A DNA stretch of 64,000 bases from Sporolactobacillus sp. STSJ-5 (lineage in GTDB: Bacteria > Bacillota > Bacilli > Bacillales > Sporolactobacillaceae): NCBI RefSeq assembly GCF_024385605.1, contig NZ_JANFOJ010000006.1:62001-126000 (forward strand). Direction: 5' to 3'. Below, piece after piece: positions 28,501-36,496 of the stretch. The notes beneath the pieces were generated by a model. That model searched no databases. It saw nothing but the letters and a program-made list of their open reading frames with translations, and had not been told where the DNA came from. Position numbers and translations under genes: made by a program. Position 1 is the first letter of the stretch; every line of letters starts with the position of its first letter.

Positions 28501-29494
28501 CTCCAAGATCGTTTGGGATTGCCCACGTAAAGTTGATATTCGCCGGATCATCTGTATTTGCCGGATTATCCTGATCATAAGGCCTACCATCCTTATCCGT
28601 CAGCGTCACACCGGTTAAAATGTTCTGTGTAATTTTTTTTGGAGCTGCTGTTTGGGCAAGACTGCTGAAGCCGCGCTCAATCTTTTGTTCGCTGTCCTTA
28701 GAAGGTTCATCAGCCTTCGCTTCCGGTTTGCTTAATTCTACTGAACTGCTGTCAACTTGCTTCGCTTGGTCAGTGGAAGAATCAGGAGCCTTTGTTTCTT
28801 CTTTCGCCGGCTCAGAAGCTGCATCCGGCTGTTTTTGTCCGTCGTCCGCGGATGCGGAGCTCTCATCCTGGTCTGATGTAGCCGCACTGTCCGTACCAGC
28901 AGCTTTCACAGGCACCTCCAATTTCTGAACCTGGTTTTCACCAAGATCAAACGGAAGTTCCAACTTTGTCGTATCCTTATCTATTTGTGCGGCAAAGGCG
29001 GCATCGAATTTAATTTTTCCGCTCGCATTCGTTAGATCCTTTGCCTGATCATTAAAATCAATCGTCAACTTATTCGAATCGGTTGTATCGTCAGAAGCAG
29101 CAACCTTATACGTACCAATCACTTGGTCGCCGTTCGTGACATCACCGCTAATTTCTTTATCAATCTTCAGCTCTTTCGGAACTTGAATAGAAATCTCTTT
29201 ATCAGGATTCAGCGTCACGCCCTCTTTTTGTGACCAGCTGTATTCAAGATGCACGGCGTCCCCAGTCGTCAGCGGGTTGCTGTCCGTCTTCTCCAGATCA
29301 ACCTCTTGATTATTATGATCGGTAACAAGTACCGAATCAAAAAGCGGATGGCTCGCCGCCTCGTCCGCTTGCGCTCTACCAATGGAAAAATTGCTGAATT
29401 GTGCCATGACGACAAGTGCTGATAATAGGGCGACGAATAGATTCCTTATTGGTCTATGTTTCCTGCCAAAGCGCGCTTTCCGTGTTGCTCTCAT
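22577..29494 (-). CDS. Giant LPXTG collagen-adhesin-like protein with eleven CnaB domains
   Basis: The 2305-residue protein has a signal peptide (to about residue 43, ...RAQADEA), a first adhesin-like beta domain (45-195), an acidic Ser/Ala/Asp/Glu-rich linker (about 200-285), several Ig-like collagen-binding modules (about 290-1135; repeating patterns such as VTWKV, TITDPI, YEV and VVFKTS) and eleven CnaB stalk domains (about 1160-2225; repeated GSVELTKVD...ETKAPEGYLLN). A short spacer, LPTTG, a membrane helix and RRKHD end it. CnaB repeats normally hold intramolecular isopeptide bonds that make a stiff rod, so the N-terminal modules are held away from the wall. Collagen binding itself is unproven. 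The ATG has AAAGGA nine bases upstream. It is a likely sortase substrate and probably monocistronic. Confidence 0.92.
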   Translation of the reverse strand: MRATRKARFGRKHRPIRNLFVALLSALVVMAQFSNFSIGRAQADEAASHPLFDSVLVTDHNNQEVDLEKTDSNPLTTGDAVHLEYSWSQKEGVTLNPDKEISIQVPKELKIDKEISGDVTNGDQVIGTYKVAASDDTTDSNKLTIDFNDQAKDLTNASGKIKFDAAFAAQIDKDTTKLELPFDLGENQVQKLEVPVKAAGTDSAATSDQDESSASADDGQKQPDAASEPAKEETKAPDSSTDQAKQVDSSSVELSKPEAKADEPSKDSEQKIERGFSSLAQTAAPKKITQNILTGVTLTDKDGRPYDQDNPANTDDPANINFTWAIPNDLGATINAGDTYEFDLPDVFKMQNDINGTLGDYGTFTVDMNGHVVMTFNDQVKENSNVHGTLYVNTEFDEKEITGPVDQQIKFPINSDSPIVTVHFKPDVKSTIDKTGALDSGLNPTQATWNVDVNKELEKVTNAKVTEDFPDGLTFKSVQVYQLDVAIDGKVTQGDKVDPSEYDVDSNGNVTFKEPINTAYRLVYTTSINNSAKPDDGGEVTFTNHATFGGNEFDAIPAEASVTANYGKTVEKSNTGYDGDSQTFSWQINYNFGEKEIAQKDATITDNFNSADLQLVDGLKIQKVDSFDGTTPKLGDTLKEGTDYTLEKTSTGFTIHFNDKVTSAYVITYQTKVKDGVIIENPTKYKNDVNTGTGSSGGSTGEATQQNITKTIDSSKDVNYTDKTATWHLTINKNKYEMNDWKLDDTFVSGAQSLVAGSLKIHDETNDKDLTEGEDYTLETKDNNAGFKIAFIGDDYAKTSSKFTISYSTHFNVDFSNQKNVKNSATATWTDQYGNDRTNDASADFDVNNQTQFNGFKNGTYNAVNKVITWKVGVNYNGEKANNASITDPITGNQKFVSGSVVVKSYTINSGGSIKEGSELDPSKYEVTEPSADNNKTLTVKFKTGVDDTNQYMVVFKTSLDGLVVNGASSYTNIATYHNEGHPDRQITGTVSITNGGKLVTKNGAQSGNYVNWFVNVNPSQSALDDVTVTDDPSDNQILDENSFHVYEAKYDSSGATITNGNLDPNTDKELKRDKDYTLTITTDNVTGKQQFVLKFIGDYQHIDRAYAVQYRSIINIAGSSDDVTNQVKISGDNVQTVTQDTTQKIPVAISTGGGSATGVKGTLRILKNGELGQILPGAVFELWDKDNTQLLRTGTTDATGTLTFGNIRYGDYVLKEVQAPNGYTISDALVAGIPVAINADSTLDGTYTTIVDKQNKVTLTKQDADGKLLPGATFKLEQSIGGVYVPYDYGSDITSGSDGKVVLTGLPAGNYHLTETQAPSGYLINTKTIEFTVTKNANNQLPDVNAGTLTDYQGSAKLTKTDSEGHGLKDAIFSIVDKDGNTVQEGLTSDKDGIVQSKETLAPGKYYFVETKAPDGYLINTKKIGFKIVKEALEKPTIVTAEYAINYKGSVVLKKIDKDGNGLEGAEFKIIDTDGKLIQENLKSNADGIVQADGLAPGSYQFVETKAPTGYVLNTDKIDFTIKDSAKNEPKAVNAGKAKNYKGSAVLKKIDKKGDPLKGAIFNVVAEDGTTIIKEGLKSNNAGIVKAEDLEPGTYYFVETKAPKGYVLNTDKIKFEIKDEAAGQPAAVKVGKLKNFTGTAILKKVDKKGNGLEGAVFNVVKDDGETIIQKKLISGADGKVKAENLAPGKYFFVETKAPKGYVLNETKIAFEIKDEASGKPVVVKAGKLKNYKGSVELTKVDPSGKGLKGAEFKIIKAKAKGKAVRQHLTSDENGKVSANGLKPGKYSFVETKAPEGYLLNDETIDFEIPKTALGKPVTVKAPDAINYQGSVELTKVDSNGNGLEGAEFKIVDADSNPVQEHLKSDKDGKVTAENLKPGKYSFEETKAPEGYVLNKTKIDFEIADHAKGVPTVITAGNAVNYKGSVELTKVDSDGNGLEGAVFNLVDKDGKVVHEGLTSNADGLIKADGLAPGDYQFVETKAPNGYLLDASPKTFTIQSEDQGKPAVVKLTKTNDVNSVILTKVDKNDQDAVLKGAEFKLVDSNGDVVTKDANGNKLKDIWTTDEHGQFTLNNLPEGDYQFIETKAPASYDLDITPIPFKVTRTDQKAIEITATNKLTPGDVKLTKVDANDKNAVLKGAEFKLQDSKGNPVTKDSNGKDLPAIWTTDDQGEFLVKGLAPGDYQFIEVKAPKGYQLDATPIPFTVAKGQSKPVEVTALNKAIPVIDRGVDAEQQGGGTPKSEPTAKSQTGAKIERGQLGLEETSAPKNNKNLPTTGDTNDLLTMLIGIMLLLGGGSIAALSRRKHD

Positions 29495-29648
29495 CTACAT
29501 TCATCCTTTCTATTTATCTACTGATTCACAAGGCAAAAAAGAGATACAGAGACTGATAACTTTGACCCCTTGTCCTTCTCGCACGTCTAATATTTTGAAA
29601 ATGTACGGTTCGTTCTCTCCGAGCAAAATCATTTTTAGGACGATTTTT

Positions 29649-29679
29649 AATATATTCTCCGATTCGGAGAATATGTCGT
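29649..29679 (-). promoter_or_regulatory. Candidate promoter of the giant adhesin with palindrome in the spacer
   Basis: A perfect palindrome with 11-base arms (ATATTCTCCGA / TCGGAGAATAT, 29652-29674) lies about 160 bases upstream of the adhesin ATG. On the minus strand it is flanked by ACGACA (29674-29679) and TATATT (29649-29654) with a 19-base spacer, a layout used by MerR-type activators. It is not followed by T runs, so an operator is more likely than a terminator. No regulator gene lies next to it. Confidence 0.5.
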
Positions 29680-30253
29680 TTTAAGCGCCTTATATTAGGA
29701 ATTTTTTGGTAACGGTTTCATATCATTGGTAAACCTTATTACTTCTGAAACAACTTTTCTCAATTTTATACGTGCAGGACAATGGAATAAGGGGCAATTC
29801 GATCACAGCTCAGCGACATTTAATGAACTTAAGCAACCAAGTCAAGTGACTAGAATATACAGTGGTGGTTATGACGGGTTATTGGCCGGGACATAAGATT
29901 CAGAGCTACATTTTCATGCATCATTCTAAAACCTCCCGATTCTTTTACTCAGAAAAAAGAACTACAAACAACTTGTGTCGAATTTCCAACAAGTTCCACA
30001 AATCACTTGTGTTCCCTCTGTATTAGCTTATAATTTCATTATAGTTGGGGGATCTATACGAATTCTGAACTGTTAAAACAACGCTCCTTTTATCATTCTA
30101 AAAATTCTAATCATTCATTATTTGCCCAGATCTTTTCTTCATTAATATCACGAAACAGTTTGTTAATATCATCGATGATGAATGCGGATATAAGAACATC
30201 GCAACTGAAAAGCGACACTTCGATCAACTTATGAAAATTATTGCTGTTAAAAA
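29680..30253. other. Gap between adhesin promoter and IS1182 element
   Basis: About 570 bases with no convincing gene. Frames are short and broken, composition is A/T-rich, and only weak local repeats (ACTTGTG-like words near 29970-30010) are visible. It may hold further upstream regulatory sequence for the adhesin or decayed DNA next to the insertion sequence. Confidence 0.4.
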
Positions 30254-30286
30254 AAGAGGCTGTCCCAAAAGCCTCTAAAAGTGAAT

Positions 30287-30321
30287 AAGCGGAGAGAAAA
30301 ATTCAATTTTTCTCTCCGCTT
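30287..30321. terminator. Subterminal hairpin at the IS left end
   Basis: Perfect 17-base arms (AAGCGGAGAGAAAAATT and complement) around one base lie just after the transposase stop and before TTCTGTTTTTATTT-like sequence on the plus strand. It can act as a terminator and shield the element from neighbouring transcription. Confidence 0.8.
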
Positions 30322-30361
30322 TTCTGTTTTTATTTATGGAGGGCTTACTTTTCCTCTTTTT

Positions 30362-31931
30362 TTATTGCTGGAAATCCATCTTAACTTTCTTCATCAGGTT
30401 ATGGGCCAATGCCAATAAGCCGAATTCTACGTGAACTTTTTTAAGCCCTCGGAGATGAAATCGGCGGAAATGCATATTTTGTTTTAAATTGCCAAAGACG
30501 GGTTCGTTCTCCAATTTTCGGCGTCGATAACGTGCTCGTCCTTCCTCTAAGTTCAGAGCCCTACGGGCTTTAGCCTTGGTTTCCTCGTACACAGGATTGT
30601 AATGAACTTGCCGATTTCCTTTGGCTTTTGTGCACTTACTTTTGAATGGGCAGTCGGTACAGTCTTCACATTCATAGATCTTAAAGTCTCTTTTATATCC
30701 GTAATGATCGGTCCGCGTCATATATTTTTTAAACACTACTTTACGGTGGTTCGGACAAATAAAAACATCTTCTAATTCATGGTATTCCCAGTTCTGAATC
30801 TTACTAAGATCTTTTTTAAATCGCCTTTGTTCTTCTTGACGTAACTGGTTATAGGGAATGAGCCCTTGGTAATGTTCTTCCATTAAGTAAAGATAATTCG
30901 CTTCACTTCCATAGCCTGCATCGGCAATGACGTGTTCCGGATGCGCAATGGGAGAGTGAGCCAGCTGTTTTAAATGGGGAATCAGTGTGCGCGTGTCCGT
31001 TGGGTTTTGATGAAGTGTATAGAACAGAATCATCTGATTTTCCGTACCCATCTGTACATTGTATCCTGGCTTGAGCTGACCGTTTTTCATGTGATCTTCT
31101 TTCATTCTCATGAAGGTGGCATCGGTATCCGTTTTCGAATAACTATTACGCTCGCCAAATGTTTCCATCTGTTTTTCGTATTTTTTAGCTCTTGGAATGA
31201 AGTCGTTCTTCAGAGCTTTGACCTGTTTTCTCAGTGTGCGATCGGGAGATCGGCGAGCGGGCTTCTTTAATCGCTCACCAGCCTGTTCTTCGATACCCTT
31301 TGTCCAATCTTCAACTTCTTGAGCAGACGCGGCCTTCTTCGTGTTCTGAATGAACTTCTGAATTTCCTGATGGTCCAGCTTGATCTGATCGTTGATTTCT
31401 TTGAAAACGGTCCTGACCTTTTCCTGTAGTGCTGCTTGATAACGTTGTGTTGCTTTTTTCCAGACGAATGTATAACGATTGGCATCGGCTTCGATTTTTG
31501 TTCCGTCCAAATAATAATCGCTACCGCTAATGTATCCCTGTTCCAATATCTGAGCAATAAAGTCTTCAAAAACAGCTTGGAGACAAGTTTCCATTTGTTG
31601 CACACGAAATCGATTGATGGTTCGGAAGTCGGGCGTTTGTTGATTGGCCAGCCACATCATGGGAAGGTTTTCACGTAGAGCACGTGCAATTTGCCGACAA
31701 GAATACCATTTTTGCGTATAAGCGTAGAGAGAGCAGAATTTTCGTCATCATTTGAGGATGGTTGGCCGGGCGGCCTCCACCTTTATAAGCTTCAAGAAAG
31801 ACCTTTCGGTCGATTCCATCAACAAAAGCATTCACTGCTCGTGCCATGTGATTTTTGGGAATACTATCGCTAAAATCCATTGGAAGAATAAGTTGGTTCA
31901 TGTTATACTCTTTGAAGATAATTGTTTTCAA
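30362..31931 (-). pseudogene. IS1182 transposase, frameshifted
   Basis: The N-terminal part (31931 to about 31720) reads MNQLILPMDFSDSIPKNHMA and KGGGRPANHPQMMTKILL, then moves out of frame. The remainder (about 31710-30362) carries QTPDFRTINRFR, the DDE-domain region DADATFMRMKEDHM-like, VIADAGYGSEANY, a zinc-ribbon-like Cys cluster (CEDCTDCPFKSKC) and PVFGNLKQNMHFRRF. At the junction the minus strand has CTGCTCTCTCTACGCT where the family reading (KILLYAYTQK) would need CTGCTCTACGCT. That is a 4-base gain in a CT tract. Removing it restores one frame. The transposase is therefore probably inactive unless frameshifting occurs. Confidence 0.85.
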
Positions 31932-32014
31932 AAAAATCGCCTCTTTTTAATGAGATTGGGGAATTTCATTATAAAGAAAAAGGCGGTTTTTTTCTGTGAT
32001 CAAAACAACTCAAA

Positions 32015-32054
32015 ATGAAAAACTCGAGAAGAATAATCCTCTCGAGTTTTTCAT
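32015..32054. terminator. Hairpin at the IS right end
   Basis: Perfect 14-base arms (ATGAAAAACTCGAG / CTCGAGTTTTTCAT) surround a 12-base loop upstream of the transposase start. It probably prevents read-through from the flanking EamA gene into the transposase. Confidence 0.7.
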
Positions 32055-32126
32055 TTGAAGCCACCTTTTGGGACAGCCTCTTCTTTGACTATCTATAGGA
32101 TGAAACATTTGATTCGTTCTAAGTAT

Positions 32127-33023
32127 TTACGCGGGCTGGTTCTGTTCTTTACTTGCTGAAGATCTTCTATTTGTTAAATAAACACCGATGACGACCAATA
32201 CACCGCCTAGGATTTGCGGTATCGTTATCGGATTGCCTAGGATCAAGCTGATTAATGCAGTAAACACAGTCAGCAGGTTCAAGTAGATGCCGGAGCGGCT
32301 GGCGCCAACAGTGTGCACAGCACGGTTCCAAAAAATAAACGAGCAGACCGATGGAAGGAAGGCGATGTACATGATGCCTACGGTGGCCGTACCACTCAGA
32401 TGGTAGGAAAAACCCGACACCAAAAAAAATGGAAACAGCACAATTAATCCAAGCATCGCTGACACTGCCGTTGCGGCAATCAGCGGAAGCTTTTCCATCT
32501 TCTTACCAATTAAAGTGTAAAAAGTCCAGACGGTTATTGCTAGAATCATAAGCAGATCACCCTGATTATAGTGAATGGTGAACACATGCAGCAATTCACC
32601 GCGTGTCAAAACGAGCAGCACACCAATTAAGGAAACAAACAGACCAAATCCGTTCACAAGCGACAGCTTTTCCTTCAGTAACCACACTGCAAAAATAGCA
32701 ATCATCGCCGGATTTATTGAATTTACAAGGGCGGCATTTAACGATGTTGTGAAACGAAGTGCTTCGTACAGCAGCACATTGTAGCCGACAATGCCGAGCA
32801 AGGAGAGAATCAACAAGATCTTCCAACGTTTCCAAACCTCGCGCCATTTTGGTTTTTCGATCACCTGTGCCAGAGGGAACAAAACAAGTATGGCTAGTGC
32901 CCAACGCACAAAGGTCATCTGAATCGGCGTCATTTCACTCACTACGTACTTGCCAAATACATAATTTCCCGCCCAAAACAGGTTGGCGAGGATAAGAAAA
33001 TACACAGCTTGATACTTCTTCAC
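32127..33023 (-). CDS. EamA-family (DMT) permease
   Basis: The 298-residue protein has ten predicted membrane helices in two EamA repeats. The first starts with YFLILANLFWAGNYVFGKYV and contains FVRWALAILVL; the second contains LMILAITVWTFYTLIGKK. Members of the drug/metabolite transporter superfamily export amino acids, nucleosides or other metabolites; the substrate cannot be predicted. The GTG start has GGGAGG ten bases upstream. The IS1182 element inserted 44 bases beyond its stop, so any native terminator there is lost or replaced by the IS hairpins. Confidence 0.88.
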   Translation of the reverse strand: MKKYQAVYFLILANLFWAGNYVFGKYVVSEMTPIQMTFVRWALAILVLFPLAQVIEKPKWREVWKRWKILLILSLLGIVGYNVLLYEALRFTTSLNAALVNSINPAMIAIFAVWLLKEKLSLVNGFGLFVSLIGVLLVLTRGELLHVFTIHYNQGDLLMILAITVWTFYTLIGKKMEKLPLIAATAVSAMLGLIVLFPFFLVSGFSYHLSGTATVGIMYIAFLPSVCSFIFWNRAVHTVGASRSGIYLNLLTVFTALISLILGNPITIPQILGGVLVVIGVYLTNRRSSASKEQNQPA

Positions 33024-33111
33024 AAGTACAGTTCCTCCCTAATGTAAAGTTTGCAAACATGCAGACCCTGCGAACGGCAATTGAACGTGCCCTCCGCCTT
33101 TCTAGTGTATT

Positions 33112-33141
33112 AAAAAAGGGAGTGGCAAAAAATGCCACTCA
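33112..33141 (-). terminator. Terminator of helD
   Basis: GAGTGGCA / TGCCACTC with a 5-base loop is followed on the minus strand by CCCTTTTTTAA. It lies about 45 bases after the helD stop. Confidence 0.88.
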
Positions 33142-33184
33142 CCAGTTAGCCTAAATAAACTTGTCCCTTCAAACAATCAAAATG

Positions 33185-35518
33185 CTACTCGCTGATGCGT
33201 GTTCGCAAATAGTGTTCGGTTGGAACCGAATCAAGGAACGGACTCGCCTCGCCGCTGGAGAGCAGAACCAGTTCATGCATCGCACGTGTACATGCTGTAT
33301 AGAAAATGGTTCGCTCGCTTTCACGACTATAATTTTCGGATGAAGCGTCATAGATAATCGCCGCGTCGAATTCAATTCCCTTTGCCAAATAAGTAGGAAT
33401 GATGATAAAGCCTTTATCAAATTGATAAGTCGCTTGAGTAATCAATTTAACATCAATCTTCTTTTTCAACAACCTATAGGCTTCCCGGCATTCCTTCATT
33501 GTTTTTCCGATTAGGGCAAAGGTTTCAAAGCCATTCTGCTGAAATGAAGCAATTTTATCCAAAATGATTGATACTTTATCCGATTTACCCGCTGCATCAA
33601 TCCATTCAGGAAGCTTTCCACTGCGATCAAAGGGTTCGATTTGTTCGCCTCCCGGCACAATTTCCCGGGCAAAATTCATAATTTCCTTTGTCGAACGATA
33701 GCTGCGCAGCAGCGTCAGCTTCTTCACATCCTCAGCATTATAGAGATGTTCCGAAAGCATTGTGTCTGCGTCTAGACTCTGTGCGTAAATCGCCTGATTC
33801 AAATCGCCGAGAATCGTCATCCGGCAACGTGGAAAAGCGGCTTGAAGGTAAGCTAATTGCGCCGGTGAATAATCTTGCGCTTCATCAATGATCAAATGGC
33901 GGATTTCGTGGTTCCCTTTTCTTCCTTGAATCTTTTCTTTCATATAGAGATAGGGTACCGCATCCTCCCACGGACAGTCGCCTTCCTCAAAGCGCATCCG
34001 TGTTGAACGGCAGATGTCTGCCCAACGGTCAGGTGCTGAATCCTCGTTATAATTCTGATAGAAAATTTCACTATACACTTTTTGGCAGTTCACAAAATCG
34101 AGCTGCTTTACTCGTCGTCTCAACTTTTTCATTCGCCGATTCATGACAATTTTGCGCAGCAACTGTTCTTCACGATCATAATCATCAAATGTTTCCTCAC
34201 TGAACTGCTTTTGTTGCTGCAGTTTCTCGAAGATGCTCGCATAGTCCGATTTGTCCAGCAGTTCTGCCTCTTCAAGTACCCAGTCTTCTTTTCGTTCACG
34301 TTTTGAAAAAGCGGCCATGCGGCGCAGCAGCCAATCACGCACTTGTTCCAAACGGTTCAGCAGTGTTTGTTCATGCGGCAGCGCATAGAAATAGTTCCCG
34401 ACTTCCTCCCCGGAAACAATCACTTGATCGCGGAATGTAATGTTTCGAAAAATCATTCCTTCAGACTTCAAGTGCTCCAACCAATGATCAATCATATCTC
34501 GATAAGCAAGCGACGCTTTAAAACGAATACCGGTTAGTCTCGTCTTTAATTGTTCTCCATCGGCCATCGTTAGGCAGCTTTCCGTTTGATCAAATGGATT
34601 TTCCAATTGAAGATCACTGCCGATACGTTCCTCAATAAAATCCTTGAACGTTGTCTGCACCACATTTTCTTCACCTAATTCAGGCAATACATTAGAAATA
34701 AAGCTGGAAAAGAGTGGATTTGGTGAGAAAAGCAGCATATTGTCCGAACGCAGTGTTTTGCGGTAACGATACATAAGGAATGCGACTCGCTGTAATGCAG
34801 CAGATGTTTTTCCACTGCCCGCAGCTCCCTGCACGATGAGGTAACGATCCGTTTCATTTCGAATAATTTGATTCTGTTCTTTTTGTATTGTTGCAACGAT
34901 ACTCTTCATTTGAGAGGAGGCACGACCGCCGAGTACAGCTTGAAGCAATGCATCGCCAATCGTTAGCCCCGTATCAAACATGCCCTTTATTTTGCCTCCG
35001 CGAATAATAAACTGGCGCTTTAACGTCATATTTCCACGCACTTCTCCATCTAATGAGGCATACTTCGATGGACCCGGTGCGTAATCATAGTACATACTTG
35101 CAACCGGCGCCCTCCAATCATAAATTAGAAAGTCCTCATTTTTCGCGTCCATCAGTGACCCAATTCCGATATAGAGATGTTCTGCCCGACGTTCATCTTC
35201 TTCACGGAAATCAATACGGCCAAAGTAAGGCGTGTCTTGAAGTCTGAACAACGTCTTTAACTCCTTATTCATTTGCCCGTGGCGGCGTTCGCGTTCCGAC
35301 AGCAATTCGGCTTGCTGCTTAATGCTTGCCTGAGTTTCATATACGTCGTCTGTTTCATCCAAGTTGACTGTGACGTCATCCCAGAAATTTTTTCTCAAAT
35401 CAACGATTCCTTGCTTAACATCGCTTTTTTTCCCCGTGATCTTCTCAACTTTTTCTCCAATAACATCTATAACCTCATTAATGCGCTCTTGTTCTTGCTT
35501 TCGTTCACTTTGAGCCAT
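33185..35518 (-). CDS. helD: HelD-type RNA-polymerase-associated helicase-like ATPase
   Basis: The 777-residue protein has an N-terminal coiled-coil arm (about 5-100), a UvrD-like superfamily 1 core with Walker A GAAGSGKTSAA, the DEAQDYS Walker B, GDLNQAIY and RSYRSTKEI motifs, and a C-terminal helicase half with GIEFDAAIIYDA and YTACTRAMHEL. Length and order match Bacillus HelD. HelD binds RNA polymerase, inserts arms into its channels and uses ATP to free stalled polymerase from DNA. The ATG at 35518 follows AAGAGGTG; the frame remains open to 35578. The gene appears monocistronic. Confidence 0.93.
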   Translation of the reverse strand: MAQSERKQEQERINEVIDVIGEKVEKITGKKSDVKQGIVDLRKNFWDDVTVNLDETDDVYETQASIKQQAELLSERERRHGQMNKELKTLFRLQDTPYFGRIDFREEDERRAEHLYIGIGSLMDAKNEDFLIYDWRAPVASMYYDYAPGPSKYASLDGEVRGNMTLKRQFIIRGGKIKGMFDTGLTIGDALLQAVLGGRASSQMKSIVATIQKEQNQIIRNETDRYLIVQGAAGSGKTSAALQRVAFLMYRYRKTLRSDNMLLFSPNPLFSSFISNVLPELGEENVVQTTFKDFIEERIGSDLQLENPFDQTESCLTMADGEQLKTRLTGIRFKASLAYRDMIDHWLEHLKSEGMIFRNITFRDQVIVSGEEVGNYFYALPHEQTLLNRLEQVRDWLLRRMAAFSKRERKEDWVLEEAELLDKSDYASIFEKLQQQKQFSEETFDDYDREEQLLRKIVMNRRMKKLRRRVKQLDFVNCQKVYSEIFYQNYNEDSAPDRWADICRSTRMRFEEGDCPWEDAVPYLYMKEKIQGRKGNHEIRHLIIDEAQDYSPAQLAYLQAAFPRCRMTILGDLNQAIYAQSLDADTMLSEHLYNAEDVKKLTLLRSYRSTKEIMNFAREIVPGGEQIEPFDRSGKLPEWIDAAGKSDKVSIILDKIASFQQNGFETFALIGKTMKECREAYRLLKKKIDVKLITQATYQFDKGFIIIPTYLAKGIEFDAAIIYDASSENYSRESERTIFYTACTRAMHELVLLSSGEASPFLDSVPTEHYLRTRISE

Positions 35519-36060
35519 AAAAGGAACACCTCTTATTGTTTGATCTTTATAAAAAATGGTATATTTTATGAAAATCAATCTATTTCACTTGACTTAAATA
35601 AGATATTATGGTATATTAAACTTTGATTTTTTAATTTATAAATTGACCCTTATTGAGTTATAACTATAACATGCACCGACGGAAACTTCAATATCCGTGC
35701 ACATTCCGATGTGATTTTTTCGGTCAGTTTCTTTACTATATTCGGTCACCAGCCGGAATGAATCATAAGGCGCGCATTGAATAAAAAGAATCATTTTACA
35801 GCGTGCTAAAAAAAGGTTACTCTTAATGTGTAACCTTTTTAGAATAGGCTTCAGCAAGTCATTGTTTAGAGAAATACAATTATTGATGCAGTTTAGTAAT
35901 AACGGCATCGGTTTATAATAAGATCGCTTAAAAAGCAAACGCTTTCTTTTGGCGAAATGATGAATTTAGGACAGACAATGTTTCGGTATGCCAGACGAAG
36001 GCATATAATTAGAAGGGATCTTTTCCGCGAGGATCCAATTGACGAGGAGGGTTTCATTCG
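35519..36060. other. Intergenic region upstream of helD with an isolated hairpin
   Basis: The 542-base gap contains the helD leader and a strong hairpin at 35810-35840 (AAAAAGGTTAC / GTAACCTTTTT) with A and T runs on both sides. It looks like a bidirectional terminator with no gene obviously ending at it. A minus-strand frame at 35640-35938 has a stretch (APYDSFRLVTEYSKETDRK) that looks familiar from small hypothetical ORFs, perhaps a degraded repeat. The end of the gap has the promoter of the next gene. Confidence 0.45.
36004..36009 (+). promoter_or_regulatory. Putative -10 element for the 36061 gene
   Basis: A perfect TATAAT lies 52 bases before the ATG. An inverted repeat TATGCC-N7-GGCATA overlaps it (35987-36006) and could be a regulator site. 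The -35 region is poor. Confidence 0.4.
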
Positions 36061-36453
36061 ATGAAAACAATCAGCAGCATTCAGGATCTCAGAAAAGCAC
36101 AAACTGCCATTGAGAATTTCAAGGAAAGCTACCCGAACACATTCTATCGGCTGTTGCATCTTGTGAATTTCACACGGCAGCTTCAATTTAAATATGAGTA
36201 CCTTTGCGGTCTGATGCTGGGAAAAGATGCCTATGCCCTGCAATACGCCCCCCACTTTGTTCAAAGATCAATTATTGATCTGTATAAAAATGAAATTGAA
36301 AAAATTCACAAGCATCCTCAAGGACTGCGTGCTTTGGAACAACTGATGAACGCCCATCTTGAGATCGGCTATGAAAATTTTTGTTTGCTTGTTCGCGGAA
36401 AATCACCTGAAGAAATTAAAGGAATTTATTCAAACAATCGAATCATTAATTGA
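36061..36453 (+). CDS. Hypothetical protein, 130 residues
   Basis: I do not recognise this protein. It is soluble, mostly helical and rich in Leu, Tyr and basic residues, with ESYPNTFYRLLHLVNFTRQ in the N-terminal half and EIGYENFCLLVRGKSPEEIK near the C-terminus. There is no signal peptide or membrane helix. GAGGAGGG lies about ten bases before the ATG and a good -10 box is upstream, so it looks like a real gene. The next gene in the same direction starts 131 bases later and codes for a membrane protein; the two may be co-transcribed. Confidence 0.7.
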   Translation: MKTISSIQDLRKAQTAIENFKESYPNTFYRLLHLVNFTRQLQFKYEYLCGLMLGKDAYALQYAPHFVQRSIIDLYKNEIEKIHKHPQGLRALEQLMNAHLEIGYENFCLLVRGKSPEEIKGIYSNNRIIN

Positions 36454-36496
36454 TTTTTTATATTTGGAGCTAAGAGAAAAAGAAATTCGGTTAGAG

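Larger units (their letters stand above)
30254..32082 (-). mobile_element. IS1182-family insertion sequence
   Basis: A complete 1829-bp element is bounded by perfect 18-bp inverted repeats: AAGAGGCTGTCCCAAAAG at 30254-30271 and its complement at 32065-32082. The ends are typical of IS1182. Inside is one transposase gene, broken by a frameshift. Both ends carry strong hairpins that would block transcription. No obvious target-site duplication flanks it (left ...GTTAAAA, right CTTTGAC...), so the original site may have changed. Confidence 0.9.

Noticed and set aside
22577-29494. Numerous plus-strand ORFs (60-190 codons) opposite the giant adhesin
   Set aside because: They are antisense shadows of repetitive, stop-poor coding sequence, lack ribosome binding sites and repeat in step with the CnaB units.
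30254-32082. Target-site duplication for the IS1182 element
   Set aside because: Flanks immediately outside the 18-bp inverted repeats (AAAA on the left, CTTT on the right) do not match, so no duplication can be claimed.
35636-35938. Minus-strand ORF of 100 codons upstream of helD
   Set aside because: Start and ribosome binding site are poor and the strong hairpin at 35810-35840 lies inside it. The familiar-looking APYDSFRLVTEYSKE part may be a degraded repeat, so it is mentioned only in the intergenic entry.
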